NCBI RefSeq assembly: GCF_025813715.1 | Contig: NZ_CP107532.1 | Span: forward strand, 4,542,001-4,606,000 | Direction of reading: 5' to 3' | DNA: 64,000 bases | Source of the DNA: Methylobacterium sp. FF17 | GTDB lineage: Bacteria > Pseudomonadota > Alphaproteobacteria > Rhizobiales > Beijerinckiaceae | Shown here: positions 34,992 through 47,017 of the stretch, piece by piece | How the letters are laid out: every line of letters begins with the position of its first letter | Position numbering within the stretch: the first letter of the stretch is position 1 | Translations under genes and position numbers: made by a program | The notes under the pieces: generated by a model | The model's database searches: none | Told to the model about the DNA's origin: nothing | Seen by the model: the letters and a program-made list of their open reading frames with translations, nothing else

Positions 34992-35558
34992 ATGGCGTCA
35001 GGCCCAGATCCGGCGCGGGCCCGGCGTCCCGAGATCCTGATGGTGATGGGGGTGTCCGGGTCCGGCAAGAGCACCGTGGCGGCCCGCCTCGCTGAGCATC
35101 TCGGCTGGGCCTTCGTCGATGGCGACAGCTTCCACAGCCCCGCGCACGTCGCCAAGATGCGGGCCGGGCACCCCCTCGACGACGACGACCGTGCGCCCTG
35201 GCTCGCCGCCATCGGCACCTGGATCGACACGCAGTTGCAGAAGCGCGAGCCCGGCGTGGTGGTCTGCTCGGCGCTGCGGCGTGCCTATCGCGACGCCCTG
35301 GTGCGGGGACGCGACGCGGTACGGATCGTCTACCTCGACGGGGACCGGGCCCTGATCGAGCAGCGCCTCGCCGCGCGCCAGGGCCACTTCATGCCGGCGG
35401 CCCTCCTCGACACCCAGTTCGCGATCCTGGAGCCCCCGGCACCGGAGGAGAACGCGATCCGCGTGCGGATCGACGCCGCGCCCGCGGCCATCGTCGCAAC
35501 GATCGCGGCACGGCTGGATTGGGAGAGGGGTCCAGAGCAAACCCGAGATCCCGCATGA
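34992..35558 (+). CDS. gntK: gluconokinase
   Basis: The 188-residue enzyme phosphorylates gluconate to 6-phosphogluconate. The P-loop is MGVSGSGKST (residues 19-28), followed by the gluconokinase signature DGDSFHSPAHVAKM and PLDDDDRAPWL, and CSALRRAYRDALV. It belongs to the thermoresistant GntK family; length is normal. Its stop lies in a 17-bp repeat array that leads to the HAD phosphatase gene, with which it is probably co-transcribed. Confidence 0.92.
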   Translation: MASGPDPARARRPEILMVMGVSGSGKSTVAARLAEHLGWAFVDGDSFHSPAHVAKMRAGHPLDDDDRAPWLAAIGTWIDTQLQKREPGVVVCSALRRAYRDALVRGRDAVRIVYLDGDRALIEQRLAARQGHFMPAALLDTQFAILEPPAPEENAIRVRIDAAPAAIVATIAARLDWERGPEQTRDPA

Positions 35559-35609
35559 ACCGAGCCCCTGCATAACCCGAGACCTCCCATGACCCGAGAC
35601 CTCGCATGA
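35542..35609. repeat. four 17-bp tandem repeats spanning a stop/start junction
   Basis: Units start at 35542, 35559, 35576 and 35593 with consensus CCCGAGACCTCCCATGA. Each contains CATGA or CATAA. The gluconokinase TGA lies in unit 1 and the HAD-protein ATG in unit 4. An ancestral ATGA overlap may have been spread apart by tandem duplication. Confidence 0.8.
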
Positions 35610-36433
35610 CCCTGCCCCAGGACGCGTGCCCCGCCGACATCGCCCTGGTGATCTCGGACGTGGACGGCACCCTCGTCACCTCCGACAAGCGCCTGACGCC
35701 GGCGACCCACGACGCCGTGCGCCGCCTGGCCCAAGCGGGCATCGGCTTCACCATCGCGTCGAGCCGGCCGCCCATCGGCCTGAAGCCCCTGGCGGCGGAA
35801 CTCGGCCTCACCCTGCCCATGGGCGCCTTCAACGGCAGCACCCTGGTGGCCCCCGACCTCACGATCCTGTCCGAGACCCTGATCCCCGCCGAGGCCGCCC
35901 GCACGGCGGCGCAACTCCTCGCCGAGGCCGGGCTCGACATCTGGGTCTTCGCCGAGGGCCGCTGGAACCTCACCGACCCGCACGGCCCCTACATCGACCT
36001 GGAACGCCGGACCCTGTGCGCCGAGCCGCACACGGTCGCCGAACTCGGGCCGCTCCTCGACCGGGCCGCCAAGATCGTGGGCGTGAGCGCCGACGCCGCG
36101 CATCTCGAGGCCTGCGAGGCCACGATCGCGCTCGCCCTCGACGGGCAGGCCGATGTCCACCGCTCGCAGGCCTATTACCTCGACGTCACGCCGCCGGGCG
36201 CCGGCAAGGCGGGCTTCGTCAACGCCATGAGCCGGCACCTCGGCATCGACCGGTCCCGCATCGCCACATTCGGCGACGCGGGCAACGACGTGCCGATGTT
36301 CGCGCGCAGCGGCTTCTCGGTGGCGATGGGCAACGCGGCACCGGCAGTGCAGGCGGCGGCCCGTGCCGTCACGGACGGGAACGATGCGGACGGGTTCGCG
36401 AAAGCGGTCGCCGAATTCATTTTGCGCCGCTGA
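35606..36433 (+). CDS. Cof-type HAD-IIB sugar-phosphatase-like hydrolase
   Basis: The 275-residue protein has the HAD motifs: DVDGTLVTSDKRL (nucleophile and acid aspartates, residues 18-20 area), the threonine/serine motif ASSRPP, and GDAGNDVPMF near residue 230. The C2B cap lies between. Cof-like enzymes dephosphorylate sugar phosphates or cofactors. The position after gluconokinase suggests sugar-phosphate metabolism (inference). The start lies in the last copy of a 17-bp repeat. Confidence 0.9.
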   Translation: MTLPQDACPADIALVISDVDGTLVTSDKRLTPATHDAVRRLAQAGIGFTIASSRPPIGLKPLAAELGLTLPMGAFNGSTLVAPDLTILSETLIPAEAARTAAQLLAEAGLDIWVFAEGRWNLTDPHGPYIDLERRTLCAEPHTVAELGPLLDRAAKIVGVSADAAHLEACEATIALALDGQADVHRSQAYYLDVTPPGAGKAGFVNAMSRHLGIDRSRIATFGDAGNDVPMFARSGFSVAMGNAAPAVQAAARAVTDGNDADGFAKAVAEFILRR

Positions 36434-36648
36434 GGCGAGGGTCCAGCCAGAGCCCCCCGCTTCCGCGTGAGGTCCTTGGCGGGATTGGCGAATCGCCCCG
36501 GATACGCCCGAGAAACACCAGCCGCACCTGTGCCATGTGCGCCACAGCACATGGGGAAACAGCCACGCTCAGCGGCTTCGAGCCGCTTTCCGGCCGCAAT
36601 TCGACCGGACCCTGACCGTCCAAGAACAAGGACGATCCGGGTCTCCGC

Positions 36649-37536
36649 ATGAACCAGCGCTTCCTGCTCCTCGCCGTCGTCGCGGTCGCCGTGCCCTGCC
36701 GGGTTCTCGCGCCCTGCGACGTGGCTGCGCAGGGCAAGCCGGCGCGCGACAACATCGACGCGCTGATCGAGGAGCAGGCCAAGGCCAACGGCGTCCCGTC
36801 GAGCTTCGTCCACCAGGTCGTGAAGCGCGAGAGCAACTACAACCCGAACGCCAAGGGCGGCAGCGCCCTCGGGCTGATGCAGATCAAGCACGCCACCGCC
36901 CGCGGCCTCGGCTACCAGGGCGACGCGGCGGGCCTGTACGACCCCCGGGTGAACCTGCGCTACGGCATCGCCTATCTGGCCGGCGCCTACCGCGCCGCCA
37001 AGGGCGATATCGCCCGCGCCTACGGCTTCTACAATCGCGGCTACTACTACGCGGCCAAGCGCCTCGGCATCGAGACCACCGTCCCCGACGACGTCGAGGC
37101 GCCGAAATCCGGCGAGGCCTTCGGCAGCGTCTTCGCCCGCGCCGCCAGCCCATCGGTCGCCGCCGCCAATACCGCGCTCGCCTATGCGCCGAGCCCGACC
37201 GCCAACGGCGTGCCCACGGAGCGCGTGGAGGTGCCGCTGCCGCCGCGCCGTCCGGCCTCCCTGACGGGCCTCGGCGTGACCGATGTGGCGGCCCTCGCCC
37301 CCGAGCCGGCCCAGGCCGCCGCCCCCGCGATCAGCGCCAGCCCCGGGATCGCCCCGGCCATGACGCAGGCCGGCGCGCAGGTCGAGGCGGCCTTCACGGA
37401 AACCGTCGAGGTGCCGCTGCCGCCGCGTCGCCCCTCCGCGCTCGCCCTCGCGGCGATCGGGCGCGCGCCTGCCGCCAAGAAGCCCTCCACGGTCGGGACC
37501 GTCCTCGAGGCCTCGGCCCTGCCGGCCGTCCAGTAA
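36649..37536 (+). CDS. periplasmic lytic transglycosylase (SLT domain)
   Basis: The 295-residue protein has a signal peptide (residues 1-28) and a soluble lytic transglycosylase domain (residues 35-145) with catalytic E61 in KRESNYNPNA, then GSALGLMQIK and YGIAYLAGAY. It cleaves peptidoglycan. The C-terminal half is low-complexity Ala/Pro sequence with two copies of VEVPLPPRRP, which may bind a partner. No operon partner is obvious. Confidence 0.9.
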   Translation: MNQRFLLLAVVAVAVPCRVLAPCDVAAQGKPARDNIDALIEEQAKANGVPSSFVHQVVKRESNYNPNAKGGSALGLMQIKHATARGLGYQGDAAGLYDPRVNLRYGIAYLAGAYRAAKGDIARAYGFYNRGYYYAAKRLGIETTVPDDVEAPKSGEAFGSVFARAASPSVAAANTALAYAPSPTANGVPTERVEVPLPPRRPASLTGLGVTDVAALAPEPAQAAAPAISASPGIAPAMTQAGAQVEAAFTETVEVPLPPRRPSALALAAIGRAPAAKKPSTVGTVLEASALPAVQ

Positions 37537-37929
37537 CGCGTCCGCGCGAAAGACCCTGTTCCGATCCGTCGCCGAGCCGGCTTCACCGGACGCGCCCGCC
37601 CTCCCTAAAGGACGCGCGGACATGTCGCATGGCAATCTTTCCACCACTTCCGGTCACCCGGGTGGCTTGCGTCGGCGCGCGCCTCGCATCAAATGGTGCA
37701 ATGCGAAGTGACGCAGCTCGGCTTGGCCCCCGCCTTGTCGTCTCGGCACGACCCGAAAGCCGAATTCCGGCGTGATCCTGCAAGGCATCGTGTTCGGGCT
37801 CGAGTTTCGCTTTCGTCGCAGCAAAATAGTTCACAATTCCAGGGATCATGTTCCTGGACATTGTTGTTCCAGTTGCAACCTACGCGCGGGCGTACGTCCT
37901 GAGTGTATTTCGAGGAAGCGGACGACGGC
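37537..37929. promoter_or_regulatory. 393-base upstream region of the HTH/shikimate-kinase regulator
   Basis: This gap is less GC-rich near its right end. It contains an inverted repeat TCCAGG (37838-37843) and CCTGGA (37853-37858), and TGCA-containing sites (TTGCAA at 37873-37878 and GGTGCAATGCG near 37693). Regulators of the BoxR/BzdR kind use TGCA-based operators, so autoregulation is possible. No gene is seen here. Confidence 0.4.
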
Positions 37930-38820
37930 ATGGCCGGCGCGGTAGAACAAGAATCGATCTTCCTGTCCGATCTCGGTCGGCGGGTTCGCCATGCCCGGAC
38001 CGTGCGCGGCCTGTCGCGCAAGCTCCTTTCGCAGACCTCCGGCCTGTCGGAGCGCTACATCGCGCAGTTGGAGAGCGGACAGGGTAACGTCTCGATCATC
38101 CTGCTGCGCCGGGTCGCCAACGCCATGGGCGTGCGTCTCGACGACCTGATCGCCGGCCAGGACACGCAGCCGGACTGGCAGGTGATCCGGGATCTCCTGG
38201 TCAACGCCTCGCCCGAGCAGGTGACGCTGGCCAAGGGCATCCTGTCGGGGCAATCCTCGGCCGGCAGCGAGACGCCGCAGCCGCGCGTCGCGGTGATCGG
38301 CCTGCGCGGGGCTGGCAAGTCAACCCTCGGGCGGCGCGTCGCCGATCGCCTGGGCTGGACCTTCGTGGAGCTCAACGCCGAGATCGAGCGGGAGAACGCG
38401 CTCTCGGTCAAGGAGATCTTCGCGATCTACGGCCAGGAGGGCTATCGCCGGCTGGAGCAGGCCGCCCTGCGCCGCCTCACCGAGCATCCCGGGCCCCTGG
38501 TGCTCGCCACCGGCGGCGGCATCGTGGCCGAGCCCCTGACCTACGACCTGCTGCTCCAGGCCTTCTTCACCATCTGGCTGCGGGCCCGGCCCGAGGAGCA
38601 CATGCAGCGGGTGCGCGACCAGGGCGACCTCGCCACCACGGGTGACCATCCCTCGGCGATGCAGGAGCTGCGGGCGGTGCTCGCCAGCCGCGAGCCCCTC
38701 TATGCCCGCGCCTCGTCCGTGGTGGACACCTCCGACGTCCCCGTCGAGGTCATGGTCGACCGCCTGGCCGAGGCGATCGAGGCCCGCTTCGGCAACCTGG
38801 ACCATCGGCGCAGCGCCTGA
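37930..38820 (+). CDS. HTH regulator fused to shikimate-kinase-like domain (BoxR/BzdR type)
   Basis: The 296-residue protein has an XRE HTH at residues 16-72 (KLLSQTSGLSERYIAQLESG) and a shikimate-kinase-like domain from about 118 with Walker A GLRGAGKST (124-132) and the shikimate-binding GGG (ATGGGIV). This fusion defines BoxR/BzdR, which sense benzoyl-CoA, not shikimate. No aromatic degradation genes flank it, so its effector here is open. A GTG at 37903 would add nine residues; the ATG at 37930 was preferred. Confidence 0.88.
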   Translation: MAGAVEQESIFLSDLGRRVRHARTVRGLSRKLLSQTSGLSERYIAQLESGQGNVSIILLRRVANAMGVRLDDLIAGQDTQPDWQVIRDLLVNASPEQVTLAKGILSGQSSAGSETPQPRVAVIGLRGAGKSTLGRRVADRLGWTFVELNAEIERENALSVKEIFAIYGQEGYRRLEQAALRRLTEHPGPLVLATGGGIVAEPLTYDLLLQAFFTIWLRARPEEHMQRVRDQGDLATTGDHPSAMQELRAVLASREPLYARASSVVDTSDVPVEVMVDRLAEAIEARFGNLDHRRSA

Positions 38821-39095
38821 TTCGATCGATCCGGCCGGGCAGGGGCCCGGCCTCGACCGGCGGCGCCGCGCACCCCGGGCTCAGGGCCTCGCGCCGCACT
38901 GCGGCGAGCCCGGACCGCGCGGTCCTACCCTCGCCGACGCGCCCTCCAAGACGGAACCTCTCCGGCGCGCCGCGCACGGGGGACGTTTGTTCACGGGCGG
39001 GAAAGCACTATCTACCGATCGCTGCAGCGCGAGCGGCTGCGTCCGGTCGGATGAGCCCGGTCCCAAGAGATGAGCCCGGTCCAGAGGAGGACCCG

Positions 39096-39953
39096 ATGTC
39101 CGCCAGCCCATTCCCCGTCTCCACGAAGGGCACAGAGCCGCTGGCCGTCTGCGATCCGACCTGGGCCCGCCTGCGCACCGAGGCCGAGACCATCGTCCGC
39201 GAGGAGCCGCAACTCGCCTCGTTCATCGTGGCGACGATCCTCAACCATACCTCCCTCGAAGGCGCGGTGGCCCACCGGGTCGCCGCCCGGCTGGGACACG
39301 CTTCGTTTCCGGCCGAACTCATCGCCCACGGCTTCCACGAGGCGATCGGTGCCGAGCCGCGCCTCGGCCAGGATTTCCGCGCCGACATCGCGGCCGTGCT
39401 CGACCGCGACCCCGCCACCAGCCGAGCGATCGAGCCGGTGCTGTACTTCAAGGGCTTCCACGCCATCCAGGCTCACCGGCTCGCGCACTGGTACTGGGGG
39501 CAGGGCCGGCGCGACCTCGCCCTGTACCTCCAGAGCCGGTCGTCGGAGGTGTTCCAGACCGACATCCACCCGCAGGCCCGGATCGGCCGCGGCATCTTCC
39601 TCGACCATGCCACCGGCCTCGTGGTCGGCTCGACGGCGGTGATCGAGGACGACGTCTCGATCCTGCACGCCGTGACCCTCGGCGGCACGGGCAAGCAGGG
39701 CAGCGACCGGCATCCGAAGATCCGGCACGGCGTGATGATCGGCGCCGGCGCCAAGATCCTGGGCAACATCGAGGTGGGGGCCTGCGCCCGCATCGCCGCA
39801 GGCTCCGTGGTGCTGCGCCCGGTTCCGGCCCACACCACCGTGGTGGGCGTGCCGGCCCGCGTGGTCGGCACCGCCGGCTGCGCCGAGCCCGCGCGCGCCA
39901 TGGACCAGCTCGTGGCCATGGACCCGTTCATCCACATGGCCGACGGCATCTGA
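39096..39953 (+). CDS. cysE: serine O-acetyltransferase
   Basis: The 285-residue enzyme makes O-acetylserine for cysteine synthesis. It has the helical N-terminal SATase domain (LASFIVATILNHTSLEGAVA) and the left-handed beta-helix of hexapeptide repeats (DIHPQARIGRGIFLDHATG, VIEDDVSILHAVTLGGTGK). A strong GAGGA site precedes the ATG. It is followed by the DUF3126 gene, a pairing common in alphaproteobacteria. The preceding 275-base gap holds nothing I recognise. Confidence 0.95.
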   Translation: MSASPFPVSTKGTEPLAVCDPTWARLRTEAETIVREEPQLASFIVATILNHTSLEGAVAHRVAARLGHASFPAELIAHGFHEAIGAEPRLGQDFRADIAAVLDRDPATSRAIEPVLYFKGFHAIQAHRLAHWYWGQGRRDLALYLQSRSSEVFQTDIHPQARIGRGIFLDHATGLVVGSTAVIEDDVSILHAVTLGGTGKQGSDRHPKIRHGVMIGAGAKILGNIEVGACARIAAGSVVLRPVPAHTTVVGVPARVVGTAGCAEPARAMDQLVAMDPFIHMADGI

Positions 39954-40112
39954 GGCATCGCCGACCCGAGCCGGGCGCGGCTTGCCCATCCCCGACCGGC
40001 GTGGCAAGCGATGGCCAGCCCGGCCGACGGCCGTGACCGGCCAAGCGCGGCGGCCCCGCACGTGGCCCCGAGGCCCGGATGCCCCGACATTCCAACGCGA
40101 GAGGCGATCAGC

Positions 40113-40325
40113 GTGAACAAGACCGACATTGTGAAGGTGCAGGACTACCTCCGCCGGACCTTCGCCAACACCAACATCCGCCTGGTCCCCCGCCCCAAAA
40201 AGGACGATTCGGCCGAGGTCTACCTGGGCGAAGAGTTCCTCGGCGTGGTCTCGGTGGACGACGAGGACGGCGACCGCTCGTTCAACTTCGCCATGGCGAT
40301 CCTCGATATTGACCTCGAAGATTGA
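40113..40325 (+). CDS. DUF3126 family protein
   Basis: A 70-residue protein from a GTG start at 40113 with GAGAGG eight bases upstream. It begins MNKTDIVKVQDYLRRTF and ends in an acidic tail (DIDLED). It matches DUF3126, a small alphaproteobacterial family usually next to cysE, of unknown function. Longer in-frame upstream sequence is not conserved-looking. Confidence 0.88.
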   Translation: MNKTDIVKVQDYLRRTFANTNIRLVPRPKKDDSAEVYLGEEFLGVVSVDDEDGDRSFNFAMAILDIDLED

Positions 40326-40468
40326 GGCCCGCGCCCTGCCGCGGGGACCCGGCGGGCGCACGCGCCTGTGCGCGGCCTTAACCCTGACGGCAGGAAACCC
40401 TTAACGTTTCGTAAACGACGCGGCACAGTGCGCTCCACATCCTCTCCCGATGCTGGAGCGTTCGCGTC

Positions 40469-40798
40469 ATGACCCTCAGCCCTTCGGCCCTCGAATCCCT
40501 TCAGACCCTCTGCCTCGGGCTGGCCCTCTCGGGCCTGCTCGCCAGTGCGTTCGAGCTCTTCACCGAACGCCGCGCCAGCTTCAGCCTGCTCGAGCGCGGC
40601 GGCGTCACGGCGGTGGCGGCCCTGCCCATGCTGGCGTTCGGCGCACCCTTCATCATCCTGCGCAACACCGTGCGGGGACGGCGCCTGGAGCGGCGCCCGA
40701 TTCCGTTCGTGATGGTCGCCACGATCATCGCCTGCGGCTGGAGCCTGATGTCGGGCCGCGTCGCCCTGGACCTGGCGCACCTGATCGCAGGGGTCTGA
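40469..40798 (+). CDS. small conserved membrane protein
   Basis: The 109-residue protein has three hydrophobic segments (residues 10-28, LQTLCLGLALSGLLASAF; 46-65, AVAALPMLAFGAPFIILR; 78-95, IPFVMVATIIACGWSLM). It resembles a small Rhizobiales membrane-protein family (perhaps DUF6949, from memory). Function unknown. It lies alone between DUF3126 and the convergent ftsK-like gene. Confidence 0.72.
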   Translation: MTLSPSALESLQTLCLGLALSGLLASAFELFTERRASFSLLERGGVTAVAALPMLAFGAPFIILRNTVRGRRLERRPIPFVMVATIIACGWSLMSGRVALDLAHLIAGV

Positions 40799-40897
40799 GA
40801 GCGGACCCACGCGACCGCGCGGGGGCGCCCCTCGCCGAGCGAGGGGCGGGGACCAGCCTTCGCGGATCCCCGCCTGCACGGTCGGGATTCCGACGGC

Positions 40898-43800
40898 TCA
40901 ATCGTCGTCGTACATCATGCCCGAGGCGGCATGCCCCCCCTCCATCAGGATCTCGCGCTTGCCGGCATGGTTCGCCGGACCGACGATCCCCTCGATCTCC
41001 ATCCGCTCCATGATCGAGGCGGCGCGGTTGTAGCCGATCTGGAGGCGACGCTGGATGTAGCTGGTCGAGGCCTTGCGGTCCCGCATCACCACCTGCACCG
41101 CCTGGTCGTAGAGTTCGGCACCGGGATCGATGCCGCCGCTGCCCGCATAGGCGCCGGCATCGAAGATCGGGGCGTCGAGGTCCTCGATCTCGGCGACCGG
41201 GGCCTTGTCGGCCTTCTCGGCCCTGTCCGCCTTCGAGCCCTTGGCGGGCTTCTCGTCACCGCTGCCGTCGTCGGCCGTGACGGCCTCGAGGTAGGAGGGC
41301 CGGCCCTGGCGCTTGAGGTGGGCGACCACGCTCTCGACCTCGGAATCCGAGCAGAACGGCCCGTGCACGCGGGTGGTGCGCCCGCCGCCGGCCATGAACA
41401 GCATGTCGCCCTGGCCCAGCAGCTGCTCGGCGCCCATCTCGCCGAGGATCGTGCGGCTGTCGATCTTGCTCGTCACCTGGAAGGAGATCCGGGTCGGGAA
41501 GTTCGCCTTGATCGTGCCGGTGATCACGTCGACGGAAGGGCGCTGCGTCGCCATGATCAGGTGGATGCCGGCCGCGCGCGCCATCTGGGCCAGACGCTGG
41601 ATCGCGCCCTCGATGTCCTTGCCCGCCACCATCATCAGGTCGGCCATCTCGTCGACCACGATCACGATGTAGGGCAGGGCCGAGAGGTCCATCTCCTCCG
41701 TCTCGTAGACGGCTTGGCCGGTCTCGCGGTTGAAGCCGGTATGGACCTCGCGGGTGATGACTTCGCCCTTGGCCCGGGCCTCGGCCATGCGCGCGTTGTA
41801 GCCGTCGATGTTGCGCACGGCGATCTTCGACATCTTCTTGTAGCGCTCCTCCATCTCGCGCACGGCCCACTTGAGGGCGATGACCGCCTTCTTCGGGTCG
41901 ATGACGACGGGTGAGAGCAGGTGCGGGATGCCGTCGTAGACGGAGAGCTCCAGCATCTTCGGGTCCACCATGATCAGGCGGCACTCCTCCGGCTTCATCC
42001 GGTAGAGCAGCGACAGGATCATGGTGTTGATCGCCACCGACTTGCCCGAGCCCGTGGTGCCGGCGACCAGCAGGTGGGGCATCTTGGCGAGATCGGCGAT
42101 GATCGGCTCGCCGCCGATGTTCTTGCCGAGACACAGGGCGAGCTTGTGCTTGCTCATCCCGAAATCGGCCGAGGCGAGGAGCTCGCGAAGGTACACGGTC
42201 TCGCGGGTGTCATTCGGCAGCTCGATGCCGATGACGTTGCGCCCCGGGACCACGGCGACGCGAGCCGAGACCGCCGACATGGAGCGGGCGATGTCGTCCG
42301 AGAGCGAGATCACGCGGCTCGACTTGGTGCCGGGGGCCGGCTCCAGTTCGTAGAGCGTCACCACGGGACCGGGCCGCACCGCGAGGATGTCGCCGCGCAC
42401 GCCGAAATCCTGCACGGTCTGCTGGAGGTTCAGTGCATTCTGCTCCAGCACGTCGGCATCGACCTCCTCGGTGCCGTTCAGGGGCGGCTCGGCCAGGAGT
42501 TCGAGGGCAGGGTGCTCGTAATCCGCGTTCTCGACCAGGGACATCGGCACGTGCCGGCCGGCGGGAATGAGGAGCGGGCGCTCGGGCAGGATCGCGCGCG
42601 GCATGTTGACGGCGGGCGCCGGCAGGGCAGCGGTGGGCTCCGGCGCGGCCTCGATCATCTCGACTTCGGGCGTCTCGGCATCGACCACCTCCGGCAGGGC
42701 CGGGGGAGCCTCGGCCTCGATGCCCGGCGCGCCCTTGGGGTTGCGCAGCAGGACCGGCCGGGTCGGGATCGCGGTCGGCACGAAGGCCGGCGCGTCCGCG
42801 CGGGCTTCCGGTGCGATGGGGGCCGGAATGAAGGGAGCGACCGTCACGAAATGCGTGGCGCCCGGCAGGGCAGGGGAGGGGGCCGGAGCGTCGGTGACCG
42901 GCATGGGTGCGGGCTCCGGCGCGACCGGGGCGAGCGTCGCCCGGCCGGAGCGGATCGCCGCGCGGGCCGCCATCGCGTGGAGCGGGGCCTGCCGGGCAGG
43001 CGCCGCCACCGGGCTGCCCGGCAGGCGATCCGGACCGTCATGACGATCCTGACCGTTGTCCTGACCCTCGACGGGGCAGGGCGGCCCGAAGGTTTCGAAC
43101 CGTACCAGGTGCTGGAAACGGTAGCCGGGCCGGGTCGCGACGGGCTCGGCGAGGTCCGGCCCGGCAGCCGGTTCGACGGCCTCCGGCGCGACGGGCTCGG
43201 ACGCGACGGCGACACCGACTTCGGGCTCGCCGACCGGCGGCACGGACTCGGCCTGGAGTGCGGACCAGGCGTCGAGGGCGGCGCTGTCGCGTCCGTCGAA
43301 CCAGGCATGGACTTCGGACCAGTCTGGCACATCCGACCAGTCGCGGTCGTCGGGGATCATGGCGGCGGCAGTCACCACCGGCTCGACAAGGACGGCCTCG
43401 GCAAGCACGGGCTCGACCTGCGCAGCCGGGATCTGGACAGCCTCCGGGATCGGCAGGAGCGCCTCAAGGACGGGCGGGCTCTGACGGCGGTCGGGGCTGC
43501 GGAAGAAGCGCACGCCGGGGGGGGCGACGAAGGGCTGCCGCCACAGGGGCTCGGGCACCTGCGCCGCCCGGGCCTCGGCCTCGGCCTGCGCCTCCAGGGC
43601 CGCGCGCTCCCGGGCCTCGGCCTCGGCGCGGATCGCATCCTGCTCGGCCTGCAGACGAAGCGCTACGGCCTCCGCCTCCGCGTGGGCCTGCGCGCGGGCG
43701 GCGCGCTCGGCGTCGAGGGCGCGCTGGCGACGCTCGTGGAGCACGGGATCGGGGGTGCGGGTGTAGCGCACGGCCGGGCCCGGCTCCGGCAGGGCGGCAT

Positions 43801-44308
43801 GAGCATGGGCATGGGCATGAGCAGGGACGTCGGCGCCCTCGGGCATGATCGCGGCGGGGCGGCGCGGTGTCCGGATCAGCACGCGGGGGGCCGGCGTCTC
43901 CCCCTCCATCAGGTCGTCCTGGCGGGACAGCGGGGCGGGCCCCGGAATCATGTCGAGGGTGGCGCGATCGTCGAAGACCTGGGCGGGCCAGGCCTGGACG
44001 GCCGGCGCTGGGCGGAAGGCAAGCCCGACTTCACCTCGTCCGACCTCACCGCGCCCGACTTCACCCCGTCCGAACTCGCCCCGCCCGACCAGGGCCTGCG
44101 GGCTCGTCATCCAACTCGGGGTCGGGCGGGTGGCGGCGACGGTGTAGTCCGGCCGCGGCGGCGGACCGGCCAGGCGCCGGGACAGGGTGGCGCGGAGATT
44201 CATCAGCCGATGCGCCAGGGCGCCGATCGACAGGCCGAGACGGTCGCCGCCGCGAACGGGGCGCGAAGGATCACGATGGGAGTAGGGGAGCCGTCCCGAT
44301 GCGCGCAT
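40898..44308 (-). CDS. ftsK: FtsK/SpoIIIE DNA translocase without visible membrane domain
   Basis: The protein of about 1136 residues has a C-terminal FtsK motor: Walker A GTTGSGKS near 750-757, Walker [13 protein letters not shown], and a gamma winged-helix domain near the end ([20 protein letters not shown]) for KOPS recognition. The first 600 residues are low-complexity, Ala/Pro/Glu-rich, with no membrane helices, unlike classical FtsK. Four GRGEV-type pentapeptides come from a 15-bp tandem repeat at 44026-44085. Starts at 44377 or 44434 (TTG) are possible. Chromosome dimer resolution at division is the family role. Confidence 0.88.
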   Translation of the reverse strand: MRASGRLPYSHRDPSRPVRGGDRLGLSIGALAHRLMNLRATLSRRLAGPPPRPDYTVAATRPTPSWMTSPQALVGRGEFGRGEVGRGEVGRGEVGLAFRPAPAVQAWPAQVFDDRATLDMIPGPAPLSRQDDLMEGETPAPRVLIRTPRRPAAIMPEGADVPAHAHAHAHAALPEPGPAVRYTRTPDPVLHERRQRALDAERAARAQAHAEAEAVALRLQAEQDAIRAEAEARERAALEAQAEAEARAAQVPEPLWRQPFVAPPGVRFFRSPDRRQSPPVLEALLPIPEAVQIPAAQVEPVLAEAVLVEPVVTAAAMIPDDRDWSDVPDWSEVHAWFDGRDSAALDAWSALQAESVPPVGEPEVGVAVASEPVAPEAVEPAAGPDLAEPVATRPGYRFQHLVRFETFGPPCPVEGQDNGQDRHDGPDRLPGSPVAAPARQAPLHAMAARAAIRSGRATLAPVAPEPAPMPVTDAPAPSPALPGATHFVTVAPFIPAPIAPEARADAPAFVPTAIPTRPVLLRNPKGAPGIEAEAPPALPEVVDAETPEVEMIEAAPEPTAALPAPAVNMPRAILPERPLLIPAGRHVPMSLVENADYEHPALELLAEPPLNGTEEVDADVLEQNALNLQQTVQDFGVRGDILAVRPGPVVTLYELEPAPGTKSSRVISLSDDIARSMSAVSARVAVVPGRNVIGIELPNDTRETVYLRELLASADFGMSKHKLALCLGKNIGGEPIIADLAKMPHLLVAGTTGSGKSVAINTMILSLLYRMKPEECRLIMVDPKMLELSVYDGIPHLLSPVVIDPKKAVIALKWAVREMEERYKKMSKIAVRNIDGYNARMAEARAKGEVITREVHTGFNRETGQAVYETEEMDLSALPYIVIVVDEMADLMMVAGKDIEGAIQRLAQMARAAGIHLIMATQRPSVDVITGTIKANFPTRISFQVTSKIDSRTILGEMGAEQLLGQGDMLFMAGGGRTTRVHGPFCSDSEVESVVAHLKRQGRPSYLEAVTADDGSGDEKPAKGSKADRAEKADKAPVAEIEDLDAPIFDAGAYAGSGGIDPGAELYDQAVQVVMRDRKASTSYIQRRLQIGYNRAASIMERMEIEGIVGPANHAGKREILMEGGHAASGMMYDDD
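44026..44085. repeat. four 15-bp in-frame tandem repeats in the FtsK N-terminal region
   Basis: Units start at 44026, 44041, 44056 and 44071 with consensus CGACCTCACCCCGCC on the plus strand. They encode the pentapeptides [10 protein letters not shown] on the minus strand. Copy number is likely variable between strains. Confidence 0.75.
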
Positions 44309-44519
44309 GATTGACCGGATGTACTCGATACGGATCCGCCGCCGGGAGCGGCGCGGTTCGGCATGAGTTAGCGGCATCGTCGTTAACAGACGCTTGATCC
44401 CCCCGCCGCACCCTCCCCCTGCCGCCGACTCCAACCCTTAACCCTTGCGCTGGAGGCGGCCGCGCTCCGAGGCTAAGGTGCGCCCGCGATCCTCGGAGCC
44501 CTGCCCGGAGCCCTGCCCC

Positions 44520-46610
<2,091 letters not shown>

Positions 46611-46677
46611 GCGACACAGTGCTGTCCGATTGGCTGCTTAGGTCGTAACCTGGACGGGGCGAATCGGAGGTTGACCG

Positions 46678-46905
46678 ATGCAGAACTACAACGTTTTCTG
46701 CCTCAGGAGCGTCGAGGGCCTGTGCTGCGCCGTGCCCGAAAGCCGTGCCGTGCCCCCCTTCCTGGGCAATGGGCGCTGGGCCTTCGGGGGCAAGCTCGGG
46801 GACCCCGGCGATGCACCATCCGATTTCGACGACCGCGCAGCCGAGACGGCGGTGCGCTTCAACGGCTTCTATCTCTTCCAGACCACGGACCGCCGCTTCA
46901 ACTGA
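46678..46905 (+). CDS. small hypothetical protein
   Basis: A 75-residue protein beginning MQNYNVFCLRSVEGLCCAVP, with GGAGG seven bases before the ATG. It contains LGNGRWAFGGKLG and ends FYLFQTTDRRFN. Three cysteines lie in the first 18 residues. No signal peptide or membrane helix is seen. I do not recognise a family. Confidence 0.65.
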   Translation: MQNYNVFCLRSVEGLCCAVPESRAVPPFLGNGRWAFGGKLGDPGDAPSDFDDRAAETAVRFNGFYLFQTTDRRFN

Positions 46906-47017
46906 GGCCCTCGGAGGTGCGTCGCTCATCGCGGCGAGCATTCCTTAAGGGGGCCCGTGCGAGGGTGCGGTCTCTTGGGGAGGCCGGTACGGAAGTCCGT
47001 CCCTGTCGGAGAGGGCC

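Noticed and set aside
41921..44314. 797-residue plus-strand open frame
   Set aside because: It is antisense to the ftsK coding region; no domain is recognisable and its composition mirrors the opposite strand.
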